From NCBI RefSeq assembly GCF_003315205.1, contig NZ_QNRR01000007.1:310001-374000 (forward strand): DNA of 64,000 bases. The letters run 5' to 3'. This document shows, piece after piece, positions 8,380 through 17,152 of this stretch. Position numbers and translations under genes: made by a program. The notes beneath the pieces are model-generated. The model did not search any database. It saw only the letters and a list, made by a program, of their open reading frames with translations, and was not told where the DNA came from. Numbering within the stretch: position 1 is the first letter of the stretch; each line of letters opens with the position of its first letter. Origin of the DNA: Roseimicrobium gellanilyticum. Lineage in GTDB: Bacteria > Verrucomicrobiota > Verrucomicrobiia > Verrucomicrobiales > Verrucomicrobiaceae.

Positions 8380-8586
8380 TTAGGAGGTGTGACACTGAGG
8401 CGAGCAGTAAACACATCCGTTGACCTGCCGGTGGTGCTGTCGGGCTGCCTGAACCGCGGATGAGCACTGGGTGTGATAGCCCAGGTCCGTCTTGCGGATG
8501 GCTAGTCTCAGCCAGTTGCAGTTCTCCTTGTGTACTTCGTGGTCCCCATTGTTCTGGGCGGTATCGTTGACGTAGTATCTGTCCAT
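8380..8586 (-). CDS. Small Cys/His-rich conserved hypothetical protein
   Basis: 68 residues from ATG 8586 (MDRYYVNDTAQNNGDHEVHK). Conserved-looking pattern: HEVHKENCNWLR, then GYHTQCSSAVQAA and a C-terminal NGCVYCSPQCHTS with closely spaced cysteines. It belongs to a widespread group of tiny proteins of unknown role with an N-terminal YYVN..N..NG..HEVH pattern. The cysteines could bind a metal. It runs divergently from the WYL regulator gene 105 bp away. Confidence 0.65.
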   Translation of the reverse strand: MDRYYVNDTAQNNGDHEVHKENCNWLRLAIRKTDLGYHTQCSSAVQAARQHHRQVNGCVYCSPQCHTS

Positions 8587-8662
8587 TGTGCTTTGGGTAT
8601 GTAGGGTTCTCAGCTTTGCGCCTACATCTTCGCACAGGGGGTGGGACAAATACTGGGTGACG

Positions 8663-8689
8663 TGGAAAAAAGTTTTGCTATTATTTCCA
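8663..8689. promoter_or_regulatory. Candidate operator before the WYL regulator gene
   Basis: An inverted repeat TGGAAA-N15-TTTCCA ends 2 bp before the WYL-domain start codon, inside a divergent 105-bp spacer. Autoregulation by the WYL protein from such a site would be usual, but only the repeat itself is seen. Confidence 0.3.
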
Positions 8690-8691
8690 TA

Positions 8692-9738
8692 ATGACCAAG
8701 CGTGCAAGTCAGCAGTGGCAGATGCCGAAGAACTCTCCACGCCGGGGGGCTAGCAGGCCGGCCTTCTTACGCATTATGGAGATTCACAAGTGCATCGTTG
8801 CAGGTAATTACCCAAATTGTGCGAGCCTTGCTGCAGAGATTGAAGTCAGTGAAAAGTCGATACAGCGCGACATCAGTTTCATGCGTGATCAGTGGGGGCT
8901 TCCCCTGGAGTATGACGAAGTTAGACACGGGTATCGGTACACTAAGCCTGTGCATGATTTTCCCATCCTACAGTTGTCCAAAGACGATCTCGTAGCCCTA
9001 TTCTTAGCTCGTCACGCCCTTGAACCTCTGCGAGGCACTGTTCTCGAAGGCATGCTAACGGAGAGCTTTAGAAAGATTGCGGATGCCTGTCCTGGAATTG
9101 TTTCATTTCAATGGCAAGACCTGGACGAAGCCTTTTCTGTCAAAGCCGCAGGCGTACTAACTGCAGATGTCACCTTATTTAATCAACTTCTCACAGCCGT
9201 TGGTGAATGCAAAGTGGTGAGCTTCCGATATGAGGGGCTTAAGGGCAAGGGTAAAGAGCTTCGGAAAGTGAACCCATACCATCTTGGCCAAATCGACCAT
9301 GGGTGGTATCTGCTTGCATGGGACAACGCGAGAAATGCAATGAGAACATTCGCTCTTCAAAGGATCTCCGATGTGCAGGTTCTTGAGGACGCGTTCGTGC
9401 GGGACCCGAACTTCAAGGCGACTGAGCATCTGAATCGCGGGTTTGGTGTATGGAGCTATGATGCTCACGAGAAGGCGAAGACCTACGATGTGACAATCCG
9501 GTTTTACGATTATGCAGCACGAATTGTCGGCGAGCGGGTTTGGCATCCATCACAATCAATTTCTAAGAGCGGAAAAGACGGAGCAATTGAGTTCAAGGTA
9601 AGGCTCCCAGGTCTAGAAGAAATCACTCGATGGGTGCTGAGTTGGGGAAGCAAGGCAGTGGTTCTTGGTCCCAAGGAATTGAAGGACAATGTCACTCGTG
9701 AACTGAATGCCATGGTGAGGTCTTACGGAAAGGACTAG
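8692..9738 (+). CDS. WYL-domain transcriptional regulator
   Basis: 348 residues from ATG 8692. An N-terminal winged helix (RIMEIHKCIVAGNYPNCASL, then VSEKSIQRDISFMRDQWG), a WYL domain carrying the name motif in DHGWYLLAWD, and a C-terminal WCX-type extension ending around WVLSWGSKAVVLGPKEL. Proteins of this layout (DeoR-like YafY/BrxR/CapW group) often repress phage-defence or DNA-repair loci and sense nucleic-acid ligands through the WYL domain. Here it stands tail to tail, 77 bp apart, with the large helicase-nuclease gene and close to several nuclease-like genes, so it may control one of these modules. Direct evidence for its target is lacking. Confidence 0.85.
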   Translation: MTKRASQQWQMPKNSPRRGASRPAFLRIMEIHKCIVAGNYPNCASLAAEIEVSEKSIQRDISFMRDQWGLPLEYDEVRHGYRYTKPVHDFPILQLSKDDLVALFLARHALEPLRGTVLEGMLTESFRKIADACPGIVSFQWQDLDEAFSVKAAGVLTADVTLFNQLLTAVGECKVVSFRYEGLKGKGKELRKVNPYHLGQIDHGWYLLAWDNARNAMRTFALQRISDVQVLEDAFVRDPNFKATEHLNRGFGVWSYDAHEKAKTYDVTIRFYDYAARIVGERVWHPSQSISKSGKDGAIEFKVRLPGLEEITRWVLSWGSKAVVLGPKELKDNVTRELNAMVRSYGKD

Positions 9739-9815
9739 CCAATGCTGCTACGCCGCCTTCTCCCTTTCCATCGGCGACAGTCTCTGCATCTTGCCCCTGT
9801 CGAAGGTCAGCACTT

Positions 9816-12800
9816 TTACCCCCGCTCTGTTGGGCCTTCAATGCGCAATGCGGTATCAAGCTGACCTACCGTTCGCTTCCAATTCCGTTTGAACCTTGAG
9901 TCCTCCTGCCGGTCACACAGCCAACCCCTATCGTACCACTCATAGTAGGGGATGTGCACGATGTTCCACCCTGCTCGGCGGAGAACGGCCACCCGCTCAA
10001 GATGTGCCTCGCCGTAGTTTCTGCCGGTGCCTTGGTCAAAGTGGTGCTGGCCATCGACCTCCACTGCCACGCTCTTGCCAGTCAAAGCACAATGAAGGAC
10101 AAAGTCCAATCGCTTCTGCCCACAACTCTCCAACCTGGTGCCTGCGGCAACCTGATTGAAAATCTGAATCTGATACCTGTCGGCGCGGTCGGCACAATAC
10201 TCTTCGAGATATTCTGCAACCCGTTGCTCGAACTCCGACTCCATCAGCTCTTGCCTGTACCGTTCGCGATTGAAGCTCCAGTCGTATCGGCGCACTGAAG
10301 TCTCTGAACTTAGTCCGTCAGAGTCTTCCTCGGCCCCTACTCCGAAGTGATTCAAATAGGCCTTCAGGACCTTGGCAGTTGGGGGTAGCCCGCCATACAC
10401 GAAGTATGTGTAGTCGATGGCTCTGCTCGTCGCCACATTGACACGCCTTTTGTCAGACCAGAAGTTCCCGCCACGTGAAACGCCATCGTGAGCAATTGTG
10501 AGGATCATGATATTGCGCTCACTACCTTGAAACTCCTCAGTAGTCCCAATTTGCAGTTTGTAGGTGGCACGCTCCACCGCATCGAAGTAGTCCTCCTCGA
10601 AAATCTTCTCCCGAAGGTAGTTGCGTTGGTCAGTTGTGAATGAAAGGACGCCAATAGACGGAGGTCTGCTTTCCGTGAATCCATGTTGCTTTAGTGCAGG
10701 TAGTTTCAGCCAGGCCCGCTCCCTGATCAATTGTGAGAGAATCTCCAAGACCTTCTTCACTTCTTCCTCGACCACCTTCTGAGTCGAAAGATTTCCCTCT
10801 TCATCCAATCTGCCGCGCTTGCCGCCCGTTTGAAATGCTGAGAAACACTTCTTCTGAACATGAGCAGGCGTCTCGCGCATCAGCTTCAAATTGCAGTCGT
10901 AGAAATGGTCACTCGTGAAGGATGACAGTGCAGGCATCGATCGGAAATGTTCCTTCAACAACGTCGAAGACATCGGCAGACCAGGCGATTCAGTGATGAA
11001 ATCCAGCACCGAGTCCTTGCTGAGAATCATCTTCTTGCTCAAGGCGTCCTGAAATTTGTCGGCACCACAGTGTCGATTCCAAATGAGTTGTTCCAAAGTT
11101 CGATTGACCGAGAACATCCCGGCCGAATCCAGGCCAAGCTGTTTTTTGTCACCAACGACGCAGAAACGCGTGCCACGGTAGAGCGCGGGCAGCACCTCGG
11201 CAATGTTCACCTGCGATGCTTCATCCACGATGACCAGATCAAACATTTCCGCGTGGAACGGCAGATAGCCGCCGAGGAATCGCATCTCTCCGGCCCAGAG
11301 TGGAAACGCTGTTAGTAGCTGTTCATACTGCAGAGCCCCCATTATTTGCTGCAATTTTTCCGCGCTTCGCCAATGCCAGAGCCGAGCAAAAGACTTCAGG
11401 TCCGCTTCCGCTTCTTTCGCATGAGCAAGCACTTGAGCGTCAAACAAGGTCTGCACATATCTCGATTGCTGTCGTTCCAGGTCCTCGGAATGATGATCCA
11501 GCGAATCACGTGCTGCCTTCAACGAGCCAGGAGCAATCAGCTTTTTGCAGAGGTCAGCCTTCTGCCATTCAGCAATCAACCCCAGCGTCTTCCGAGCGTA
11601 AATCAGGGAATGGTCGTGGTGGTCCGCAAGCAGACGGGCAGGATCAAGGTGAAAATCGCGATGCAGAGTACTGAGCAGGCGTTGCAACCAGACCTTCTGA
11701 CCTCGAAGGAGTTTGCAGTTTTGCTCCACAAACTTCTGCCCGTACAAAACTTCACCCTGTGAAAGGGCCGCATCCCATTGTTCGTCTGTATCGACTCGCT
11801 TAGGTTTGGAGAAGTCGAATTGTTCGGGCACCTCCGAAGACAGAAGCTTCCGTCGCCTCACGAATTCTCTGTGCTTTTCTAAATACTCGTGATCACGCTG
11901 AATATGGGACTGAATTTGCTTCTTCTGCCCATCCAGCAGGAAGCACTTGGACGCGACAGCGCCACGCGCGGTCTTGGCCTCTAAGCCAAGCTGAGCAAGA
12001 CGGGAGCGAATGTCATGTCTCGCGACGTCCTGGCTCACTCCAGCCAAATAGTCCGCCATCTTCTGGCGGCCCTCAGTGTCATCACCTGCGTAGATTACTT
12101 TGTGCCGGCCAGTGTATCGTTCAACCATCTGCTGAACCACCGCTACAGCGTCCTTCTTCTGCGACACAAGAAGCACTTTCTTGCCGAGTAGGATAGCAGA
12201 GAGCATCAACGCCGTGATCGTGTGTGATTTACCTGTGCCAGGTGGCCCTTCGATGTACGACACCTCTTCTTCCCAAGCCCTCGCAACCGCTTCCCGTTGC
12301 TCCAAAGACAGTGATAGTGGAAGCAGTTGAATGGTTTCCTCCAGCTTCGCACGATCCTCAAGAGACCGATTGAGCGCGATTCGTCCGTCCAAAACCAGAC
12401 CGCCCACCAACTTCTTCAACAAGGAGTTCTGAATGCCGTGGCTTTCACATTCTTCCACGAGATGCTTGATCGCATTGTAAGTGCTGATCTCCGTGGGGAC
12501 AGGCGCGGCAAATACAAACGCCTGGGGGTAGAAGAATAGTTTGCCAGATGTCTGAAGCTCTTTCAGGCGCTTCTCCAGCTTGCTCACCCCAGGCGTGAAG
12601 TCGAACTTGTCACCAGCTGCGAAATGCACCCTGTTCTTGATGGAATCAAGACGGAGCCATATCTCGTTGCGGAAGAATCCTGTAATCGCAGGCTCTGCAA
12701 CGGCCGCCTGTCCGAGTAGGGCACTGCGCCAATCGCGATTGCCACAGTTTTTCTCCAACTTGTCATCAGCCTCGCCCAGGACTGTATGAGCATTCTGCAA

Positions 12801-13277
12801 CAATGGCCCGTAATGCGCCAGATTCGAGTCTTCTTGGATATCGTCCTCAGGCGTGGGCACCGATTTCCCAACAAGGTCAGCCAGCAGCTCCAAATTGAGT
12901 TGCACTGACTCCCACTCGACCTGGGGTTCCACTCCATCCCCATCAAAGGAAATTGGCGCGTAGAACACTGGGGCACCAATGCGTGAAGTCGCTCCTCCGG
13001 CAGCAGCAGACCGCATCGATCCAGTGATCATGCCGAAGCCAACGTACAGTTGCTTCGATGGATCTCTCCGTAATCGTTGCTTCGAAGACCGGAAGAAGCC
13101 AGATCCGTGAAACTCGTTGTGTTCCGTGTAGTTGAAATAGAAAGTGGGATTTGCAGAAGTGCCCTTCAGGACATTCTTGATCCCTCCACGGACCAGAATC
13201 TTTCGAGTGACATCCCGAAGGTACCGCAAGTAGCCAGCTACTTGGTTGTCCTGTGCGTTATTGGAGTCCTGGGGCAT
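9816..13277 (-). CDS. SF1 helicase with C-terminal PD-(D/E)XK nuclease domain (defence-like)
   Basis: 1153 residues. N-terminal 320 residues of unknown fold; then a superfamily 1 (DNA2/UPF1, COG1112-like) helicase: Walker A GPPGTGKS at 344-351, VIVDEASQ at 683-690, VVGDKKQL at 707-714, a glutamine/glutamate motif in TTEEFQGSERNIMIL, and VNVATSRAID. A coiled insert (about 430-660) separates motif I from motif II. The last 120 residues form a DUF559/Vsr-like nuclease: QKRLDFVLH then SVAVEVDGQHH, with a conserved VAVLRRAGWNIVHIPY end. COG1112 helicases joined to nucleases occur in antiphage systems such as Mokosh, where the partner domain is PLD-type; here it is PD-(D/E)XK-like. It starts 6 bp after the upstream membrane coiled-coil gene, so the two form an operon. 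Function as defence is inferred. Confidence 0.82.
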   Translation of the reverse strand: MPQDSNNAQDNQVAGYLRYLRDVTRKILVRGGIKNVLKGTSANPTFYFNYTEHNEFHGSGFFRSSKQRLRRDPSKQLYVGFGMITGSMRSAAAGGATSRIGAPVFYAPISFDGDGVEPQVEWESVQLNLELLADLVGKSVPTPEDDIQEDSNLAHYGPLLQNAHTVLGEADDKLEKNCGNRDWRSALLGQAAVAEPAITGFFRNEIWLRLDSIKNRVHFAAGDKFDFTPGVSKLEKRLKELQTSGKLFFYPQAFVFAAPVPTEISTYNAIKHLVEECESHGIQNSLLKKLVGGLVLDGRIALNRSLEDRAKLEETIQLLPLSLSLEQREAVARAWEEEVSYIEGPPGTGKSHTITALMLSAILLGKKVLLVSQKKDAVAVVQQMVERYTGRHKVIYAGDDTEGRQKMADYLAGVSQDVARHDIRSRLAQLGLEAKTARGAVASKCFLLDGQKKQIQSHIQRDHEYLEKHREFVRRRKLLSSEVPEQFDFSKPKRVDTDEQWDAALSQGEVLYGQKFVEQNCKLLRGQKVWLQRLLSTLHRDFHLDPARLLADHHDHSLIYARKTLGLIAEWQKADLCKKLIAPGSLKAARDSLDHHSEDLERQQSRYVQTLFDAQVLAHAKEAEADLKSFARLWHWRSAEKLQQIMGALQYEQLLTAFPLWAGEMRFLGGYLPFHAEMFDLVIVDEASQVNIAEVLPALYRGTRFCVVGDKKQLGLDSAGMFSVNRTLEQLIWNRHCGADKFQDALSKKMILSKDSVLDFITESPGLPMSSTLLKEHFRSMPALSSFTSDHFYDCNLKLMRETPAHVQKKCFSAFQTGGKRGRLDEEGNLSTQKVVEEEVKKVLEILSQLIRERAWLKLPALKQHGFTESRPPSIGVLSFTTDQRNYLREKIFEEDYFDAVERATYKLQIGTTEEFQGSERNIMILTIAHDGVSRGGNFWSDKRRVNVATSRAIDYTYFVYGGLPPTAKVLKAYLNHFGVGAEEDSDGLSSETSVRRYDWSFNRERYRQELMESEFEQRVAEYLEEYCADRADRYQIQIFNQVAAGTRLESCGQKRLDFVLHCALTGKSVAVEVDGQHHFDQGTGRNYGEAHLERVAVLRRAGWNIVHIPYYEWYDRGWLCDRQEDSRFKRNWKRTVGQLDTALRIEGPTERG

Positions 13278-13283
13278 CGGGAA

Positions 13284-13784
13284 TCACAATGTGATCGGCT
13301 CATCCATTTTTTGGAGGACGCTTTTGATCTCGGCATGCATTTGCTCGCCTTCTGCCTCAACTTTCTCGAGGATGTCCTCTTTGGACTTCGTCACTGCTTC
13401 AAGAACCTTCTTGAGCAGGTCTGATGTGCGTCCGGTTGCATCCGCCATCCCTTGCAGGTGGGCCTGACTGCGCTGCTTGGAGTCCCCGAGCAAATCCTGA
13501 GCATCAGAAGAGGTTTTTACCAGCAATCCCTGAATCTCTTGGCTCAGTCTAGAGGTGGACGACTCTTGATGCTCCTGGATGCGAGCCAACACCTCACTCA
13601 AGGTGCTGGACAAGGAAGCCGCTAGGTCATGGGTGCCCTGCTGCTGTTCGGCAATTTGACGTTCTGCATTGGAAGCAAGCTCCACGTGAAGTGCCTCAAG
13701 AGCCTTCGCCGTCCGAGAATATAGCAACATCACCAGCGCGCAGATGACAGCGGCTGCTCCAACGCAGTAGATTATTGGTTCCAT
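13284..13784 (-). CDS. Membrane-anchored coiled-coil protein, partner of the helicase-nuclease
   Basis: 166 residues. One N-terminal transmembrane segment (IIYCVGAAAVICALVMLLYS), then an almost unbroken helical region rich in Glu, Gln, Ser and Ala (residues 27-160), as in coiled-coil or apolipoprotein-like proteins. No enzymatic motif. The gene ends 6 bp before the helicase-nuclease starts, so both are expected to be cotranscribed. A membrane-tethered rod next to a helicase recalls the logic of membrane-sensing defence systems, but MotA/ZorA signatures are absent and the role remains open. Confidence 0.75.
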   Translation of the reverse strand: MEPIIYCVGAAAVICALVMLLYSRTAKALEALHVELASNAERQIAEQQQGTHDLAASLSSTLSEVLARIQEHQESSTSRLSQEIQGLLVKTSSDAQDLLGDSKQRSQAHLQGMADATGRTSDLLKKVLEAVTKSKEDILEKVEAEGEQMHAEIKSVLQKMDEPITL

Positions 13785-13940
13785 GAATCAAGTTTAGGCC
13801 AGCATTGCAAAAGGCTTCACTGGTCGCAAGCGAAAACCCCTGTCTAGGCAGTGGGTGTCATGTCAGAAAAACGCAGGGGGTGTTTCTGGCTGTGCACCTG
13901 CTGCTACACTGGCGCATTTACTTGAGCATGAGTCGATTGC

Positions 13941-14062
13941 GAGAAAACCTCGAACCTTACTAGAAAGTCCAATAATCGGGGAAGAAGGGGCTTTTGCAAA
14001 ATTCTACACAGGCCACTACCAGTTCTCCAATGGACTCGTGAAGACGGTCCGTAACGTCCGAG
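13941..14062. repeat. Island repeat element, copy 1 (A-B-A' layout)
   Basis: About 120 bp. It holds the shared core TTGCAAAATTCTACACAGGC (13994-14013), a conserved stretch around TCCAATGGACT, and ends with GGTCCGTAACGTCCGAG (14046-14062). The left end (around CCTCGAACC) is degenerate compared with copies at 16544 and 17153. Lies in the 400-bp gap upstream of the membrane coiled-coil gene, where no gene was recognised. Confidence 0.7.
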
Positions 14063-14181
14063 CTCATAGTCAAGCGAGCTAAGCGCCCGCGGCAAGCAGG
14101 AACCAGAAGGTCGCGAGACCTTCTTTGCTGAACCAGTTGTATTCAAACTGAACCAGCAGCACGCCGCGTTATGAAACCATT

Positions 14182-14505
14182 TTGGAGCAGAAGCTCGAAC
14201 AAATCAAAGCCCGAAATCTACCTATAGTGGCAAGTCGAGTGAACCTAGAGGTGCCGGTCGTTGGACGCCTTCGGTATGATACCAAGGGTGAAACAGTGAG
14301 TTCCAGCGATTTATACTTCCTAAATTGCCAGGCGGAATGGGACGCGCAGGAACCTAAGCCCAAAATTCGGCTTGTAGTGATGGGACTTGGACGGGTGGGG
14401 AGGGCAAAGATGCTCGCAACCAGCGATATGACCGTGAAACCTCTGTGGGACGAACGCCTCGAACTCTTTGAAAAGCGTGTGTTGGGATTAGCTCACAAGA
14501 AGTAG
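14182..14505 (+). CDS. Hypothetical protein, possibly truncated
   Basis: 107 residues from a TTG (14182); the frame opens just upstream after a stop near 14150 and offers no ATG before the conserved-looking part. Contains LPIVASRVNLEVPVVGRLRY and LVVMGLGRVGRAKML. No family recognised. The lack of a normal start and the neighbouring repeat element suggest that it may be the 3' remainder of a longer gene. Ordinary amino-acid composition argues for coding, but only weakly. Confidence 0.4.
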   Translation: MEQKLEQIKARNLPIVASRVNLEVPVVGRLRYDTKGETVSSSDLYFLNCQAEWDAQEPKPKIRLVVMGLGRVGRAKMLATSDMTVKPLWDERLELFEKRVLGLAHKK

Positions 14506-14710
14506 GCACGCAGGGCATTCAGACCTGGTTGCGCATTGACCGGGTTTGAATACGGACAGCTCGACTATGTTTTGAAACTGTGTTGGAGGGAAGTGGAGGA
14601 GATTTGAGCCACTGCAGAATCCTTCGTCTCCAAAGGCTTGCGTTTTCCGGTGAGAAACCGTTAGAACTTACGCGTAGCGGCAGATAGAAAGCTTACGCCA
14701 TTTATTCGCT

Positions 14711-15832
14711 ATGGAACTACAAATCTCAAGAGACGGAGTGGTTATACAAGCACTTGAACTTGAGGGACTGGCCGGAGCTGTTGCAGACGGGACAATCCTC
14801 CAAACTGACTACGGATGGCACGAGGGGATGACGGATTGGAAGCTTGTGAGCGAACTTGTATCTCCTGCTGTGCCTAAGAAACGGAGGAAGACCGCAAAGT
14901 CTTCCGAGGCGAAGAAGGACTGGCGACAAGATCCAGCGACAGAAAAGCAAATTGAGTTCCTTAAATCGTTCGGAGTGACTCCTGCACCGAACCTAAAAAA
15001 AGGAGAGGCATCGGAGTTGATCGATCGATGTATCAATGACCCCGAAGCGCGAAGGATTCAGGATGAGAAACGCTTTGCTGATTGGGAGGCGGTGATGAAG
15101 CGACAGCGCCAGGAGCGCGCTGCCTCGGGAGCTTTCTCATTTAGGAAGGATTTTGAGAAGGCAAAGACCGAGGTTGCGAAAGAGATGGATCGCATTTCTA
15201 AGAGTAAGGTGGCTGCTGCTTCCAAAAAGAAGGAGCTAGCATTGCTTCAAAAGCGGCTGACACACGCGGTCGGAGCTGAAAAGGAGGAGATTGAAGAGCA
15301 GATCGAGGACATAGAATGCGACCTAATTGACCTTGAATGCGATCCGATTGACCTCCAATGCTGCAAGGAGGAGTTGAAGGAAGCGGAAACTGTCCGGATC
15401 AAATTCTGGAAGGCTACTTTCAAAAGGGATTGGATTCAATCTGACGATGCCATGGAATACGACGTGTTGGTTGATGTAAGCACCACCATCGATAAGCTCT
15501 ACGAGGAGTACGGCCAATACTTCAAGAGTCCCACCAATAAGCAGATTAAGGACGTTCTTGAGTCGTTAGACAGCGCCTCGCTCGATTGGGATAGAGCGCA
15601 ACCCGATGCGTTCTTCGCTCGCCTTCACCACATCTCTCCTAGTCAGATGAAGGTAGGCGCAGGAATTCGAACATCTAAAAGTTCAACATCTCGTACGAAG
15701 GCGGGCAAGGGGAAAGGATGTTTGGTTGTCCTGCTTTCTGGAGTGCTTCTCTTTGTGACGATGGTCGTTGTACTTGCGTACATTGCGGACCAGGCGTCAC
15801 CAAGAAATGATGGTTCTAGAATGGTTGGGTAA
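14711..15832 (+). CDS. Coiled-coil membrane protein with N-terminal GYF_2-like domain
   Basis: 373 residues. Residues 1-50 look like a divergent GYF_2/DUF4339 module (ADGTILQTDYGWHEGMTDWK); residues 75-110 resemble the short helical module ATEKQIEFLKSFGV found in bacterial helicases and membrane proteins; 120-245 is a charged coiled coil; and residues 338-360 (GCLVVLLSGVLLFVTMVVVL) form a single C-terminal transmembrane segment. No enzymatic motif. It faces, tail to tail with a 13-bp gap, another GYF_2 protein. Function unknown; the layout suggests a membrane-tethered adaptor. Confidence 0.7.
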   Translation: MELQISRDGVVIQALELEGLAGAVADGTILQTDYGWHEGMTDWKLVSELVSPAVPKKRRKTAKSSEAKKDWRQDPATEKQIEFLKSFGVTPAPNLKKGEASELIDRCINDPEARRIQDEKRFADWEAVMKRQRQERAASGAFSFRKDFEKAKTEVAKEMDRISKSKVAAASKKKELALLQKRLTHAVGAEKEEIEEQIEDIECDLIDLECDPIDLQCCKEELKEAETVRIKFWKATFKRDWIQSDDAMEYDVLVDVSTTIDKLYEEYGQYFKSPTNKQIKDVLESLDSASLDWDRAQPDAFFARLHHISPSQMKVGAGIRTSKSSTSRTKAGKGKGCLVVLLSGVLLFVTMVVVLAYIADQASPRNDGSRMVG

Positions 15833-15845
15833 AAGCTGGATTGAT

Positions 15846-16478
15846 TCATTGAGAGGCTGAGAGCGGTATCCATTCTTCCGTTCCCTCTTTACAGCACAGT
15901 GTCTCCGGTGATGCGACACCTGTGTCCTTGAGGGCTTGCAGTTGCTCTTGCGAGAAGGGCCCTTTTACCTCTTCGGAAATGAATAGGTACATTCCTACGG
16001 CCTTTGGTTGTGAGACCGGATGGACGCCTGCAGTGGGATCAATTTCCTCACCGGTGTACTCAGGCGAGAGTTTGATCTCGTCACTGAGCTGATCCAGTTT
16101 CGCGATCACATTCTGGATGTTCTCTTTCAGCACGGCATAGGGCTCCGATCTTGACGCCTTGAACGCGCGCCCAATTTTGCTCGTAGACGGCATCGAGCTC
16201 TTTGGTGTACCCTTGAGGCCACTCAGTAACGAACGGCCGATCTCTTCGAAAGCTTCTCGTTTGAGATCCGCAGCCGACTTGCCGTTGCTACTACGAACAA
16301 TGAACGGCGTGATGTCGCGTTTAAGCGCCATCAGTTGCCGTCGCATCTCACGTATGTCAGCCAATACCTTCTTGCCGCTAGCACGGTCGTTCCAGCGAAT
16401 TGCAAGATTGACCATGCCATCGGAAAGGTCATCGCCGAGTATTTGAGCAAATCGCTGGTTCGCTTCTGCTGCAGTCAT
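15846..16478 (-). CDS. GYF_2-domain protein, unknown function
   Basis: 210 residues, no transmembrane segment. The N-terminal 120 residues are helical and basic (RWNDRASGKKVLADIREMRR); the C-terminal 50 residues are a clear GYF_2 (DUF4339) domain: YLFISEEVKGPFSQEQLQAL followed by CCKEGTEEWIPL. GYF_2 domains are peptide-binding-like modules frequent in Verrucomicrobia and Planctomycetes. Four genes in this island carry one. Confidence 0.7.
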   Translation of the reverse strand: MTAAEANQRFAQILGDDLSDGMVNLAIRWNDRASGKKVLADIREMRRQLMALKRDITPFIVRSSNGKSAADLKREAFEEIGRSLLSGLKGTPKSSMPSTSKIGRAFKASRSEPYAVLKENIQNVIAKLDQLSDEIKLSPEYTGEEIDPTAGVHPVSQPKAVGMYLFISEEVKGPFSQEQLQALKDTGVASPETLCCKEGTEEWIPLSASQ

Positions 16479-16543
16479 GAAAGAGGGGTGTAGCTTTGTT
16501 CCTATACGCTAACAAACGTGCCCACAATTCAAGAGGGTAGTCG

Positions 16544-16680
16544 TCGGACGTCTCGGACCGTGTTTTTAAAATGCGACTGGAACGGCAGTGGGAAGGGGAG
16601 ACCAGGCTGTGCAAAGTTCTCCACAAGCACTCACGCAGATTTCCCAATGAACTTCAGAAAGACGGTCCGTAACGTCCGAG
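16544..16680. repeat. Island repeat element, copy 2 (best complete copy)
   Basis: 137 bp. Left end TCGGACGTCTCGGACC (16544-16559); middle core TGTGCAAAGTTCTCCACAAGC at 16608-16628 in the same place as other copies; right end GGTCCGTAACGTCCGAG (16664-16680). The ends are inverted relative to one another, as in a small inverted-repeat element. It shares AACTTCAGAAAGACGGTCCG with copy 3 apart from single changes. Directly followed by a broken gene fragment, again as in copy 3. Confidence 0.75.
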
Positions 16681-16880
16681 GCCAGTCGCGAGAATCTTGG
16701 TGTCAGGAAACAGCCTATACTCCGCGAAATGCGGGAACCGATGAACGTCCCGGAGGTAAAAAGGTAACACCCTAAGCTTATTGAATCGATCTATACCATC
16801 AAACCATTTGGGGATAGAACAGGCTCTTGAGGACGTCTGCGTTCCTCACCTCCAAAGCGATGCCGAGTGTTCAGCCTCGT
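16681..16880 (+). pseudogene. Broken copy of a small helical-repeat gene
   Basis: In one frame the sequence reads LREMREPMNVPEVKR, a stop codon, then HPKLIESIYTIKPF; after a one-base shift it continues GIEQALEDVCVPHL. The order matches the parallel fragment at 17286-17412 (KREPLNVSAVKR, PKLIESVYAI) and the general pattern of short HTH-like repeats in which a GEPLN..AVKR.HP.LI..VYA.PFWGWKQALEDAG unit recurs. An internal stop plus a frameshift show decay. Family role unknown; similar modules sit in proteins linked to mobile DNA. Confidence 0.55.
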
Positions 16881-16910
16881 CAAACAGGCTGTAGAGTGGT
16901 ATGGTAGCGA

Positions 16911-17138
16911 ATGATTGAGACCAAACCGACGCCGAGTGAGATAAAGGCCCGTATTCGCGCAAGCAAGCAGAGGCCGAAGAAAGTTCCGTCTAAATGCAAT
17001 TCGTGCAACGGTACCGGCGAAGCCATTTCTCCTGGACGTTACGCATCTCGTTGCCCTGACTGCTTTGGTTCTGGATTCGCGCGGCAATCACCTGATCAAC
17101 AGATGGGTGCCTTTGTGTTTGGCTCCGCTCAGCGTTGA
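16911..17138 (+). CDS. Small zinc-knuckle-like protein
   Basis: 75 residues. Two spaced Cys-rich motifs, CNSCNGTGEA and CPDCFGSGFA, have the CxxCxGxG pattern of DnaJ-type zinc knuckles, preceded by a basic helix (KARIRASKQRPKK). Such miniature CxxCxGxG proteins are common and mostly uncharacterised. No good Shine-Dalgarno was seen before ATG 16911, and the gene sits between two repeat elements. Confidence 0.5.
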   Translation: MIETKPTPSEIKARIRASKQRPKKVPSKCNSCNGTGEAISPGRYASRCPDCFGSGFARQSPDQQMGAFVFGSAQR

Positions 17139-17152
17139 ATTTTCCTCCAGAA

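Noticed and set aside
13284-13784. ZorA-like (Zorya) assignment for the membrane coiled-coil protein
   Set aside because: Only one transmembrane helix and no MotA-type motifs; no OmpA-domain partner.
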